Shown here: positions 33,503 to 41,414 of the stretch, piece after piece
Layout: each line of letters begins with the position of its first letter
How positions within the stretch are numbered: the first letter of the stretch is position 1
Origin: Candidatus Iainarchaeum sp.
GTDB taxonomy: Archaea; B1Sed10-29; WALL01
Length of the DNA stretch: 64,000 nucleotides
NCBI GenBank assembly: GCA_023129115.1
Contig: JAGMCR010000012.1
Location: 1 to 64,000 of the forward strand
Reading direction: 5' to 3'
Program-made: the position numbers and the translations under genes
The notes under the pieces: model-generated
What the model was told of the DNA's origin: nothing
The model's input: the letters and a program-made list of their open reading frames with translations, nothing else
Databases searched by the model: none

Positions 33503-33811
33503 GTGGAAGACACCGAAATCATCAAGAGGGTCGTCGAGAACGGCGAGGTGAAGATAGGCTCCCGCAGCGTCAGCAAAGAGCTGAACAAGGGAAAGCCCAA
33601 GCTCGTGGTCGTGAGCTCCAATTGCCCGCGCTCGATCAAGGAAGAGATTGAGGGCAAGGCCAAGGCGGCGAAGACCCCGGTCTACGGCTACACGGGCACG
33701 AGCCTGGAGCTCGGGGAAGTGTGCAGGAAGCCGTTCCCGATTTCCGCGATGGCCGTGGTCAGCCCGGGAGACGCCAACATCGCCCAGCTCGTCAAGGGGG
33801 GCAAAGCGTGA
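33503..33811 (+). CDS. rpl30e: Ribosomal protein L30e
   Basis: The protein belongs to the L7Ae/L30e RNA-binding family. Visible are GSRSVSKELNKGKPKLVVVSSNCP, the central alpha-beta core, and VYGYTGTSLELGEVCRKPF. At about 102 residues it is normal. I prefer GTG 33503, with AGGTGG upstream, though GTG 33494 is possible. It overlaps nusA by 4 bp in the usual archaeal rpoA2-rpl30e-nusA order. Confidence 0.95.
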   Translation: MEDTEIIKRVVENGEVKIGSRSVSKELNKGKPKLVVVSSNCPRSIKEEIEGKAKAAKTPVYGYTGTSLELGEVCRKPFPISAMAVVSPGDANIAQLVKGGKA

Positions 33812-34206
33812 AGCTTGGCATGGACGAGCTGCAGTACATAAGCGTTATCGAGAAGATAACCAAGGCGCGCGTCAAGGACTGCGTCTTGATTGAGGGGGAG
33901 CTCGTGGTTGTCGTGGGCGAGGGCGAGATGGGCCTTGCCATAGGGCGGAACGGCGAGAACGCGGAAAAGGTCCGCGAGACCATCGGGAAAAAGGTATCGT
34001 TCATAGAGTTCTCCGAGGACACGGAGAAGTTCATCAGGAAGCTGTTCGCCCCCGCCGTGCTTGAGTCGGTGGAAGTGGACGGCGAGACCGTGAGGCTGAA
34101 GGCCAGAGAGACCCAGCGGGTCATCGGGAAGGGCGGCAAGCGCAGGAAGCGCGCCGAGACCCTGCTCGACCGGCACTTCGGCATAAAAAACGTGGTAATA
34201 AACTAA
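33808..34206 (+). CDS. nusA: NusA-like transcription factor (KH-domain protein)
   Basis: This is the short archaeal NusA-like protein of 132 residues, made of two KH RNA-binding domains without the S1 domain of bacterial NusA. The KH loops are AIGRNGENAEKV near residue 50 and VIGKGGKRRKRAETL near 110. The GTG start overlaps the L30e stop. Confidence 0.95.
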   Translation: MKLGMDELQYISVIEKITKARVKDCVLIEGELVVVVGEGEMGLAIGRNGENAEKVRETIGKKVSFIEFSEDTEKFIRKLFAPAVLESVEVDGETVRLKARETQRVIGKGGKRRKRAETLLDRHFGIKNVVIN

Positions 34207-34219
34207 AGGGTGATAAAAA

Positions 34220-34645
34220 ATGCCAGGGAAGTTTGCTGCACGAAAGCTCAAGGCCAAGAGGCAGGCGACGAAGTGGAAGTCGCCGGAGTACAAGAAGAAA
34301 GTGCTTAAGCTCAAGAAGAAGCATGACCCCATGGGCGGCTCGCCGCAGGCCAAGGGCATAGTGCTGCAAAAGGTCGCGCTGGAGGCCAAGCAGCCGAACT
34401 CCGGGCTGCGGAAGTGCGTCAGGGTGCAGCTCATCAAGAACGGCAAGCAGGTCACTGCCTTTGCCCCTGGCGACAAGGCAATCACGTTCATCGAGGAGCA
34501 CGACGAGGTAATGGTCGAGAAGCTCCGCGCGTCGAAGCGCGGGACGCTGGGCGACCTGCCGGGCGTGCGGTGGAAGGTCATCAAGGTAAACGGAATCCCA
34601 CTCGAGGAAATGAGGCGTGGCAGGAAGGAGAAGCCGGTCAGGTGA
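34220..34645 (+). CDS. rps12: Ribosomal protein S12 (uS12)
   Basis: The 141-residue protein is the decoding-centre S12. The [15 protein letters not shown] segment and the [10 protein letters not shown] region are diagnostic. GGTGA lies 12-15 nt before the ATG. It stands in the rps12-rps7-fusA-tuf-rps10 order. Confidence 0.98.
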   Translation: MPGKFAARKLKAKRQATKWKSPEYKKKVLKLKKKHDPMGGSPQAKGIVLQKVALEAKQPNSGLRKCVRVQLIKNGKQVTAFAPGDKAITFIEEHDEVMVEKLRASKRGTLGDLPGVRWKVIKVNGIPLEEMRRGRKEKPVR

Positions 34646-34650
34646 TTTTA

Positions 34651-35238
34651 ATGTTTGAGGAATGGGACACTAAGGACGTCGTCGTGAGCGACCCTGGGCT
34701 GATTAGCTACATCAACCTCAAGAGCGCCGGGATGCACAGCCACGGCAGGCACACCGCGAAGCAGTTCGGCAAGAGCGAAATCAGCATTGTCGAGAGGCTC
34801 GTGAACTCAATCATGAGGTCTTGCTCCGGCAAGAAAATCGGCGGCAAGATGGTGCACCACCGCTTCGGCTGCGGCAAGAAGACCGCGGCAATCAAGGCCG
34901 TGCGCGGGGCCTTCGGGGCAATCGAGAAGAAGAGCAAGAAGAACCCTATTCAAGTGCTTGTGGCCGCAATCGAGAACTCGGCGCCCCGGGAAGAGACCAC
35001 GCGCGTCAAGTTCGGCGGAATCACGCGGCACATCGCCGTGGACATCTCTCCGCAGCGCCGGGTGGACTTCGCGCTCAGGAACATTTCCGTTGCGGCCCTG
35101 GGCAAGGCGTACAAGAGCAAGAAGAGCCGGGCAGAGGCGCTTGCCGAAGAAATACTCGCGGCCTCAGAAAACGACAACAACTGCATGGCCATCCAGAAGA
35201 AGAACGAAATGGAGCGCGTCGCTAAGGGAGCGAGATGA
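34651..35238 (+). CDS. rps7: Ribosomal protein S7 (uS7)
   Basis: This 195-residue S7 organises the 3' domain of 16S rRNA. The [22 protein letters not shown] segment, [13 protein letters not shown] and the terminal region [13 protein letters not shown] are typical of the archaeal form. The start is ATG 34651 with GGTGA upstream. Confidence 0.98.
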   Translation: MFEEWDTKDVVVSDPGLISYINLKSAGMHSHGRHTAKQFGKSEISIVERLVNSIMRSCSGKKIGGKMVHHRFGCGKKTAAIKAVRGAFGAIEKKSKKNPIQVLVAAIENSAPREETTRVKFGGITRHIAVDISPQRRVDFALRNISVAALGKAYKSKKSRAEALAEEILAASENDNNCMAIQKKNEMERVAKGAR

Positions 35239-35239
35239 G

Positions 35240-37432
35240 ATGGGACGGCGTGAAGAGATGGTTGAGCGCGTCAGCGCCCTGATGGACAACAAGAAGCAGA
35301 TCAGGAATCTGGGAGTGGTGGCGCACATTGACCACGGCAAGACAACCATGACCGACAATTTGATAGCCGGCGCAGGCATGATGAGCGAAGAGCTCGCCGG
35401 AAAGCAGCTTGTGATGGACTTCCACGAGGACGAGCAGCAGCGCGGGATTACCATCAACGCCGCGAACATCTCGATTGTCCAGACCTACAAGGACAATGAC
35501 TACTTAATCAACATCATCGACACGCCGGGGCACGTGGACTTCTCGGGCGACGTGACGCGCGCGATGCGCGCGGTGGACGGCGCGATTGTGGTCGTGTGCG
35601 CTGTGGAGGGGTCGATGCCGCAGACAGAGACCGTTTTGAGGCAAGCGCTGAAGGAGAAGGTGCGGCCGGTGCTGTTCATCAACAAGGTGGACCGGCTCAT
35701 TAACGAGCTGCAGGTGACCCCCGAGGAGATGCAGAAGCGGTTCGTCAAGATAATCGCGAAGTTCAACGACTCGGTGCGCAAGATGGCGCCGAAGGAGTTC
35801 AGGAGTGAGTGGCAGGTCAAGCCGGAAGATGGCACGGTCACGTTCGGGAGCGCGTACAACAACTGGGCAATCAGCGTGCCGTACATGCAGAAGGCGGGGA
35901 TAACGTTCAAGGACATTTACGACAGCTGCAAGCAGGAAACGCAGAAGGAGCTCGCCAAGCAGATTCCGCTGCACAGCGTCATGCTCGAGATGGTGTTCAA
36001 CCACCTGCCGAACCCAGAGGACGCGCAGAAGTACCGGATTCCCACGATTTGGAGGGGCGACGCCGAAAGCGAGGTCGGGAAGGCAATGGCGGAGTGCGAC
36101 GAGAACGGGCCACTCGCCATGATGGTGACGAACGTTTCGATTGACCCGCACGCGGGCGACGTCGCGACTTGCAGGCTGTTCTCCGGGAAAATCATGAAGG
36201 GCATGAAGCTCCAGCTCGTGAACGCGGTGAAGGAGAACACCGTGCAGCAGGTCGGCCTTTACATGGGGGCGGAGAGGATTAATGTCCCCAACGTGACTGC
36301 GGGCAACATCGTCGCGGTTACCGGGCTTCGGGACGCCTACGCGGGCGAGACCGTGGCGAGCGAGCGCATCGAGTCGTTCGAGGCCATGAAGCACTTCAGC
36401 GAGCCAGTGATTACGAAGAGCATTGAGGCCAAGAACACTTCGGACCTGCCGAAGCTGGTCGAGGTATTGAGGCAGGTGGGGAAAGAGGACCCGATGATTA
36501 GGATTGAAATCAACGAGGAGACGGGCGAGCACTTGATTTCGGGCATGGGCGAGCTGCACCTCGAGGTTATCGAGGACAGGATTCGCAAGGAGAGGAAGCT
36601 CGAGGTCGAGACCTCCCCCCCGATTATTGTTTACAGGGAAACGGTTTCGAAGGAGTCGCCCGTGGTCGAGGGCAAGTCGCCGAACCGCCACAACCGGTTT
36701 TATATTATCGCGGAGCCGCTGGAGGATGAGGTCTACCAGGCCATGGTCGACGGCGAAATCACTGAGCGGGACGCGAAGCAGTCCAAGGAACTGGCCAAGA
36801 AATTGGTGGAGCTTGGGATGGCCAAGGACGAGTGCAAGAAGCCGTGGGCCGTGTACAACAAGAACCTGTTCCTGGATCGCTCGAAGGGCGTGCAGAACCT
36901 GAACGAGACCAAGGACCTGCTCGTGCAGGGGTTCAGGGAGGCCATGACCAAGGGCCCAATTGCCCAGGAAAAAGTGACCAAGGTCAAGATTATACTGATG
37001 GACGCGAAGCTGCACGAGGACGCGGTGCACCGCGGGCCGTCGCAGACGCTGCCCGCAATCAAGCGGCCGATTTACGCGGCCATGCTTTTGGGGGGGGCGA
37101 TGCTGCTGGAGCCAATCCAGAAGGTGTTCATCACTGTCCCGGCGGAGCAGATGGGCTCTGTGACCAAAGATTTGCAGTCCAGGCGGGGGCAAATCCTGTC
37201 GATGGACCAGGAAGAGGAGCAGATAGTGATTGGCGGGAAGGCGCCGATTGCCGAGATGTTCGGGTTTGCGGGCGATATCCGGAGCGCGACGCAGGGCAAG
37301 GCCTTGTGGAGCACGGAGTACTCCGGGTACGAGAAGCTGCCGCATGACCTGCAGCCAAAGCTAACGCGGCAGATACGGGAGAGGAAGGGGTTGAAGCCCG
37401 AGCCACCTGTTGCGAAGGATTTTATGGAGTAA
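35240..37432 (+). CDS. fusA: Translation elongation factor 2 (aEF-2)
   Basis: aEF-2 is the GTPase that drives ribosomal translocation. At 730 residues it is full length. The P-loop [16 protein letters not shown], the switch [21 protein letters not shown] and NKVDRL are in order. Near residue 595 the [15 protein letters not shown] region holds the His that other archaea and eukaryotes modify to diphthamide. It starts 1 nt after the S7 stop. Confidence 0.98.
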   Translation: MGRREEMVERVSALMDNKKQIRNLGVVAHIDHGKTTMTDNLIAGAGMMSEELAGKQLVMDFHEDEQQRGITINAANISIVQTYKDNDYLINIIDTPGHVDFSGDVTRAMRAVDGAIVVVCAVEGSMPQTETVLRQALKEKVRPVLFINKVDRLINELQVTPEEMQKRFVKIIAKFNDSVRKMAPKEFRSEWQVKPEDGTVTFGSAYNNWAISVPYMQKAGITFKDIYDSCKQETQKELAKQIPLHSVMLEMVFNHLPNPEDAQKYRIPTIWRGDAESEVGKAMAECDENGPLAMMVTNVSIDPHAGDVATCRLFSGKIMKGMKLQLVNAVKENTVQQVGLYMGAERINVPNVTAGNIVAVTGLRDAYAGETVASERIESFEAMKHFSEPVITKSIEAKNTSDLPKLVEVLRQVGKEDPMIRIEINEETGEHLISGMGELHLEVIEDRIRKERKLEVETSPPIIVYRETVSKESPVVEGKSPNRHNRFYIIAEPLEDEVYQAMVDGEITERDAKQSKELAKKLVELGMAKDECKKPWAVYNKNLFLDRSKGVQNLNETKDLLVQGFREAMTKGPIAQEKVTKVKIILMDAKLHEDAVHRGPSQTLPAIKRPIYAAMLLGGAMLLEPIQKVFITVPAEQMGSVTKDLQSRRGQILSMDQEEEQIVIGGKAPIAEMFGFAGDIRSATQGKALWSTEYSGYEKLPHDLQPKLTRQIRERKGLKPEPPVAKDFME

Positions 37433-37493
37433 CGTTAATAAACCACTAAATTAAAAACAAAGGAGTTTTCTTTCGTTTAAAGGAGGGAAGAAT

Positions 37494-38759
37494 ATGGCAG
37501 AGAAACCACACCTGAACCTCGTTTTCATTGGCCACGTGGACCACGGGAAATCCACCCTAGTGGGCAGGATCCTGTACAACACCGGCGCGGTCGACGAGAA
37601 CACTATGAGGAAGCTAAAAGAGGAGGCTGAAAAGCTCGGAAAGGCGACTTTTGAGTTCGCTTTCGTGATGGACAGGCTCAAAGAAGAGCGTGAACGTGGA
37701 GTCACCATCGACCTTGCGCACAAGGAGTTTAAGACTGACAAGTATTACTTCACGATTATTGACGCGCCGGGCCACAGGGACTTCGTCAAGAACATGATTA
37801 CTGGCGCCTCGCAGGCAGACGCTGCGGTGCTGGTTGTTGACGTCAAGGACGGCGTCCAGCCCCAGACCAAGGAACACGCGTTCCTTTCCAGGACTCTGGG
37901 CATCAAGCAGCTGATTGTCGCAATCAATAAGATGGACGCGGTCGACTTCGCTGAAGACAAGTACAACGATGCCAAGTCGGCGGTCGCGACGCTGCTGAAG
38001 ACCATCGGGTACAACACGGACCAGATTCCGTTCATCCCGACTTCGGCTTATGCGGACGCGAACGTGACCGCCAAAAGCGACAAGATGGGTTGGTACAAGG
38101 GGGTCATACTGCTGGACGCGCTTAACACGCTGACAGTGCCCGACAAGCCCACTGGAAAGCCGCTCAGGCTGCCTGTGCAGGACGTCTACACCATTACCGG
38201 GATTGGCACAGTGCCGGTTGGCCGTGTCGAGACCGGTGTGCTGAAGGTCGGGCAGGCCATCGTTGTTTCGCCTTCGGGCGCAAAGGGCGAGGTCAAGACC
38301 ATCGAGATGCACCACCAGCAGATGCAGGAGGCCGGCCCCGGCGACAACGTCGGGTTCAACGTGCGTGGCCTCGGCAAGAATGACGTCAAGCGCGGTGACG
38401 TAATTGGCTCGGCAGACAGCCCGCCGACCGTCGCCAAGGAGTTTATTGCACAGATTGTGGTGCTACAGCACCCGAGCGCGGTTACGGCTGGGTACACTCC
38501 GGTGTTCCACTGCCACACTGCGCAGGTCGCGTGCACTTTGGTTGAGCTCCAGAAGAAGCTTGACCCCAAGACGGGTGGCGTGCTCGAGGAGAACCCCAAG
38601 TTCTTGAAGACGGGCGACGTCGCAATCGTCAAGATTGTGCCGACCAAGCCGCTTTGCATCGAGAGCGCGAAGGACTTCCCAGAGCTCGGACGGTTCGCCG
38701 TTCGTGACATGGGGCAGACCGTCGCCGCCGGAATGGTGCAGAGCGTGACTCCGAAGTGA
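37494..38759 (+). CDS. tuf: Translation elongation factor 1-alpha (aEF-1A)
   Basis: aEF-1A delivers aminoacyl-tRNA to the ribosome. The G motifs [37 protein letters not shown] and NKMD are all present in a 421-residue protein. GGAGGGAAG lies directly upstream. TTAAAAA at about 37450 may be a TATA element, giving this highly expressed gene its own promoter. Confidence 0.98.
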   Translation: MAEKPHLNLVFIGHVDHGKSTLVGRILYNTGAVDENTMRKLKEEAEKLGKATFEFAFVMDRLKEERERGVTIDLAHKEFKTDKYYFTIIDAPGHRDFVKNMITGASQADAAVLVVDVKDGVQPQTKEHAFLSRTLGIKQLIVAINKMDAVDFAEDKYNDAKSAVATLLKTIGYNTDQIPFIPTSAYADANVTAKSDKMGWYKGVILLDALNTLTVPDKPTGKPLRLPVQDVYTITGIGTVPVGRVETGVLKVGQAIVVSPSGAKGEVKTIEMHHQQMQEAGPGDNVGFNVRGLGKNDVKRGDVIGSADSPPTVAKEFIAQIVVLQHPSAVTAGYTPVFHCHTAQVACTLVELQKKLDPKTGGVLEENPKFLKTGDVAIVKIVPTKPLCIESAKDFPELGRFAVRDMGQTVAAGMVQSVTPK

Positions 38760-38811
38760 AACCGGAGGGATTTCTTCCCTCCCCCCTTTTAATTTTCAGG
38801 AATGATAGATG

Positions 38812-39129
38812 ATGACGCAGGTCGCGACCGTGAAGCTGACTGGGCCGGACTTCAAGAGACTGGACAGTGTATGCAACCAAATCAAGGACATTTGCCAGAA
38901 GACTGGTGCCAAGGTCAGCGGGCCGGTCCCCCTGCCCACGAAGAAGCTTAAGCTGCCCGTCAGGAAAAGCCCTTGCGGCGACGGGTCTGAGACGTTCGAG
39001 CACTGGCAAATGAGGATTCACAAGCGCTTGCTCAACATCGAGACCGACGAACGCACGCTCAGGCAGGTCATGAGGGTGCAAGTGCCTGACCAGGTGCACA
39101 TCGAAATCGAGCTCAAGGAAAGCTCTTGA
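38812..39129 (+). CDS. rps10: Ribosomal protein S10 (uS10)
   Basis: The 105-residue protein is the archaeal S10. GPVPLPTKKLKLPVRKSPCGDGSETFEHWQMRIHKRL is the characteristic core, and a VPDQVHIEIEL strand ends the protein. ATG 38809 and ATG 38812 are both possible starts. It closes the RNA polymerase/str operon. Confidence 0.97.
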   Translation: MTQVATVKLTGPDFKRLDSVCNQIKDICQKTGAKVSGPVPLPTKKLKLPVRKSPCGDGSETFEHWQMRIHKRLLNIETDERTLRQVMRVQVPDQVHIEIELKESS

Positions 39130-39186
39130 GCCCCTTTTTCTGCAAGGTTTTTTTATAGGGTAGTGCGAAGAATAAACCCACTCAAA

Positions 39187-39204
39187 GCTGAGGTGGCGGA
39201 ATCC
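39187..39204 (+). other. Fragment duplicating the 5' end of tRNA-Ser
   Basis: GCTGAGGTGGCGGAATCC matches the first 18 bases of the intact tRNA-Ser at 39304 with two changed positions. It stops within the D arm where a hairpin element begins. A TATA-like TTTTTTATA stands at about 39149. Confidence 0.7.
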
Positions 39205-39303
39205 AGCTGAAATGTCAGCTGGCACCGTGTGCCTTCGGCTACTATCCACTAGCCTGGGGGGGTGCTTCCCAGGGTAGCGGGGGGCTGTGCCCCCCAAGAC
39301 GCT
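39205..39303 (-). repeat. Hairpin element F' upstream of tRNA-Ser
   Basis: In reverse orientation it contains the A2 module (CTTGGGGGGCAC...GCTACCCTGGGAAG) and a CCAGCTGA...TCAGCTGG hairpin. It is bracketed by GGTGGCGGAATCC at 39192-39204 and 39309-39321, so it appears inserted into the 5' half of a tRNA-Ser gene with duplication of that part. Confidence 0.8.
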
Positions 39304-39388
39304 GCTAGGGTGGCGGAATCCGGTTAACGCGCGCGCCTCGAGAGCGTGTGGGGGCAACCCCATGCAGGTTCAAATCCTGCCCCTAGCG
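39304..39388 (+). tRNA. tRNA-Ser (CGA)
   Basis: This is a class II tRNA with a long variable arm (GTGGGGGCAACCCCAT). The acceptor stem is GCTAGGG/CCCTAGC, the anticodon stem CGCGC/GCGTG encloses CTCGAGA (anticodon CGA) and the T loop is TTCAAAT. Hairpin elements flank it on both sides. Confidence 0.95.
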
Positions 39389-39480
39389 CTCAATGCGCAT
39401 TAGGGCACTCGTCCGGCCTTGTGCCGGACAACGTGCCAGCTGAGTTTTCAGCTGGTTTGAACCTGCCCCTAGCGCTCAAT
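39389..39480 (+). repeat. tRNA-associated hairpin element F
   Basis: The element follows tRNA-Ser. It has a GTCCGGC/GCCGGAC hairpin, AACGTGCC and a CCAGCTGA/TCAGCTGG terminal hairpin. The longest exact duplication of the family encloses it: CCTGCCCCTAGCGCTCAAT at 39376-39394 and 39462-39480 (19 bp). Confidence 0.85.
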
Positions 39481-39494
39481 CCCTGGTGAGACTT

Positions 39495-40184
39495 ATGAAG
39501 CTGGCTTTTACTGACATCGACGGGACGCTGCTGGAGGGGTTCATCAGCGTCGGGTTTGTGGACTACCTGGTGCAAAAGGGAGTGGTCAAGCCTGAATACG
39601 GCGAGGCACAGGACAATCTCATGCAGAGGTTTTACTGTGGGGGGGTTGAGTACCTCCCGTGGCTCGCGGAGTGGTGCGGCATTTGGGCAAAGGCATTAAC
39701 GGGCCTCCGCCAGGACGACATAATCAGCGAGTCAAAAGCGTTTTTCGAGCTGTTCAAGCAAAACATTTTCCCGAACTCCAAAGCGCTCGTGGGGCTCCTG
39801 CACGAGAACGGCTTCAAGGCCGTGGGAATCAGCGTTGGGGCGCTTGAGGCCCAGGAGCGCGTGGCAGAAGAGCTTGGGCTCGACCAGGTCTTTGCCACTA
39901 CTGTTGGCGTCGAGGGCGGGGCCTACACCGGCAGCATCACGTCCGACCTCCATAGCGCGGACGGCAAGGAGCGGCTAATCAAGAGGCTGCTGGAAGAGAA
40001 CAACGTGGGGAAGAGCGTCTGCCTCGGCTTCGGGGACACGCTCCACGACAGCCAGATTTTCCTGAACGTGGGAAAACCAATGCCCCTGAACCCCAACCCT
40101 GCGCTGGAGGAGCTGGCGAACCAAAACGGCTGGACAGTGGCGCGGGACAGCGACGTCCTCGAGAAGGTAAGGCCCCTGCTTTGA
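39495..40184 (+). CDS. HAD-family phosphatase (phosphoserine phosphatase-like)
   Basis: The 229-residue HAD hydrolase has motif I DIDGTLLEG at residue 7, motif II ISVGALEAQERV near 107, a conserved Lys near 155, and motif IV GFGDTLHDSQIF near 178. The helical cap between motifs I and II resembles SerB-type enzymes. The substrate is uncertain. GGTGAG before ATG 39495 supports that start over GTG 39486. Confidence 0.85.
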   Translation: MKLAFTDIDGTLLEGFISVGFVDYLVQKGVVKPEYGEAQDNLMQRFYCGGVEYLPWLAEWCGIWAKALTGLRQDDIISESKAFFELFKQNIFPNSKALVGLLHENGFKAVGISVGALEAQERVAEELGLDQVFATTVGVEGGAYTGSITSDLHSADGKERLIKRLLEENNVGKSVCLGFGDTLHDSQIFLNVGKPMPLNPNPALEELANQNGWTVARDSDVLEKVRPLL

Positions 40185-40195
40185 CAGCCATACAA

Positions 40196-40202
40196 TTTTA
40201 TA
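40196..40202 (+). promoter_or_regulatory. TATA box of the exported-protein gene
   Basis: TTTTATA is centred about 27 nt before the ATG at 40227. Confidence 0.55.
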
Positions 40203-40226
40203 CATCAGGCGATTCAATACCCCTTG

Positions 40227-41003
40227 ATGCGATTCACGGGGCTAGTCGCATTGTTGCTGTTGCTAGCCGCTGCAGTAGCGTGTGATGCCTCCGTAGGGAA
40301 CATTGTGGTGGGAACAGCCCCAAATTGCCCGAACGGCGTCGCTCCGGGCGACGTGGAGCTTTACGTTGGCGAGGAGTTCCAGCTCTGCGGCGACGTATAC
40401 CTCAAGGGCGAGCTGCTCATGGCGGGCACGGTGAACGGCAGCGCGGAGGGCGTGATGGACGCGAGGGAGCCAATCGTGAACGGGCGGTTCTCGCTGCGCG
40501 GGATGGCCAGAGAAAAAGAGCACAAGTACCACTACATTTCCATTGCCCTCGAGCAGCCGTGCGGGAAAGTGTTCGAGCCCGTGCCGCTCGAGATTAGGGA
40601 CAGCTGCATCATGATGCCGCCGAGCACGATTGAGGCTGTGCCGGACGTGGTGGTGCCGGGCCAGGACTTCACGCTCCAGGTCAAGAACGCGCCGAGGGAT
40701 CTGCGGATGGAATTGTCCGGGCTTTCTACTCCGGTAACGGCGCTCATTAGCGGGGGGGGCAAGTGGTCCCAGTCGTTCGCGTCCGAGCAGTGCAGTGCTA
40801 TGGGGTCGTGCATAATCCACTTCGACTTCACGAGCACAGAGCACGCGCTCTGCACGGCGAGCGCGGACGTGGTGGTGACCGTGAAGGCGCCTGCCGCGAC
40901 CCCACCGGCTGGGGACGATGACGACCAAACGCTTTTGTTCGTGACACTGGCGCTCTTGATTGTTGGGACTGGCGGCGCGGTAATATTCAACAGGTATTTG
41001 TGA
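40227..41003 (+). CDS. Exported, C-terminally anchored protein
   Basis: The 258-residue protein has a signal peptide (residues 1-18, LVALLLLLAAAVAC, with a lipobox-like Cys), an extracellular beta-rich region with paired cysteines, and a C-terminal membrane helix (TLLFVTLALLIVGTGGAVIF). No family is recognised. It has its own TATA box, and its stop abuts the archease start, so archease and rtcB may share the transcript. Confidence 0.72.
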   Translation: MRFTGLVALLLLLAAAVACDASVGNIVVGTAPNCPNGVAPGDVELYVGEEFQLCGDVYLKGELLMAGTVNGSAEGVMDAREPIVNGRFSLRGMAREKEHKYHYISIALEQPCGKVFEPVPLEIRDSCIMMPPSTIEAVPDVVVPGQDFTLQVKNAPRDLRMELSGLSTPVTALISGGGKWSQSFASEQCSAMGSCIIHFDFTSTEHALCTASADVVVTVKAPAATPPAGDDDDQTLLFVTLALLIVGTGGAVIFNRYL

Positions 41004-41410
41004 TGCACAAGACGATTGAGCACGAGGCCGACATTGGAATTCTTGGTTCTGGTGAGACGTGGGAAAAGGCCTTTGCCGAGGGCGCTTTGGCGATGCTTGG
41101 CATCATGGCAGACATTGAGAAGGTCGAGCCGGCACAGGAAGTCGGGATACAGGCCCAGGCCAACGACCGGGACGCCTTGTTCGTCGAGTTCCTGAACGAG
41201 CTTTTGTTTTTGAGGGACGCCGAGGACTTGTTTTTGAGCAAGTTCGAGCTGCGGATTGAGGGGAACTCACTGGCTGGAAAGGCGTGGGGAGAAAAAATCG
41301 ACCAGAAAAAGCACGGCGTCAAAATCGAGGTCAAGGCCGCGACTTATTCCGGGCTGAAGACGTGGGAAGAAAAAGGCAAGAAGTTCGTGCAGTGCGTGGT
41401 GGACGTGTGA
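41003..41410 (+). CDS. Archease, RtcB activator
   Basis: Archease promotes guanylylation and turnover of the RNA ligase RtcB. The 135-residue protein begins HKTIEHEADIGILGSG, the family signature with metal-binding acids, and ends TYSGLKTWEEKGKKFVQCVVDV. It lies 4 nt before rtcB, the common archaeal pairing. With at least two intron-containing tRNAs nearby, the pair is expected to join tRNA exons. Confidence 0.93.
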   Translation: MHKTIEHEADIGILGSGETWEKAFAEGALAMLGIMADIEKVEPAQEVGIQAQANDRDALFVEFLNELLFLRDAEDLFLSKFELRIEGNSLAGKAWGEKIDQKKHGVKIEVKAATYSGLKTWEEKGKKFVQCVVDV

Positions 41411-41414
41411 AGAG

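Noticed and set aside
34958-35239. N-terminal extension of EF-2 in the ORF track
   Set aside because: It runs through rps7 in another frame. EF-2 homology begins at the ATG 1 nt after the rps7 stop.
35504-37345. 613-residue minus-strand ORF opposite fusA
   Set aside because: Long antisense ORFs are common opposite GC-rich archaeal genes. Composition (His, Arg, Leu, Val) is typical of a shadow frame.
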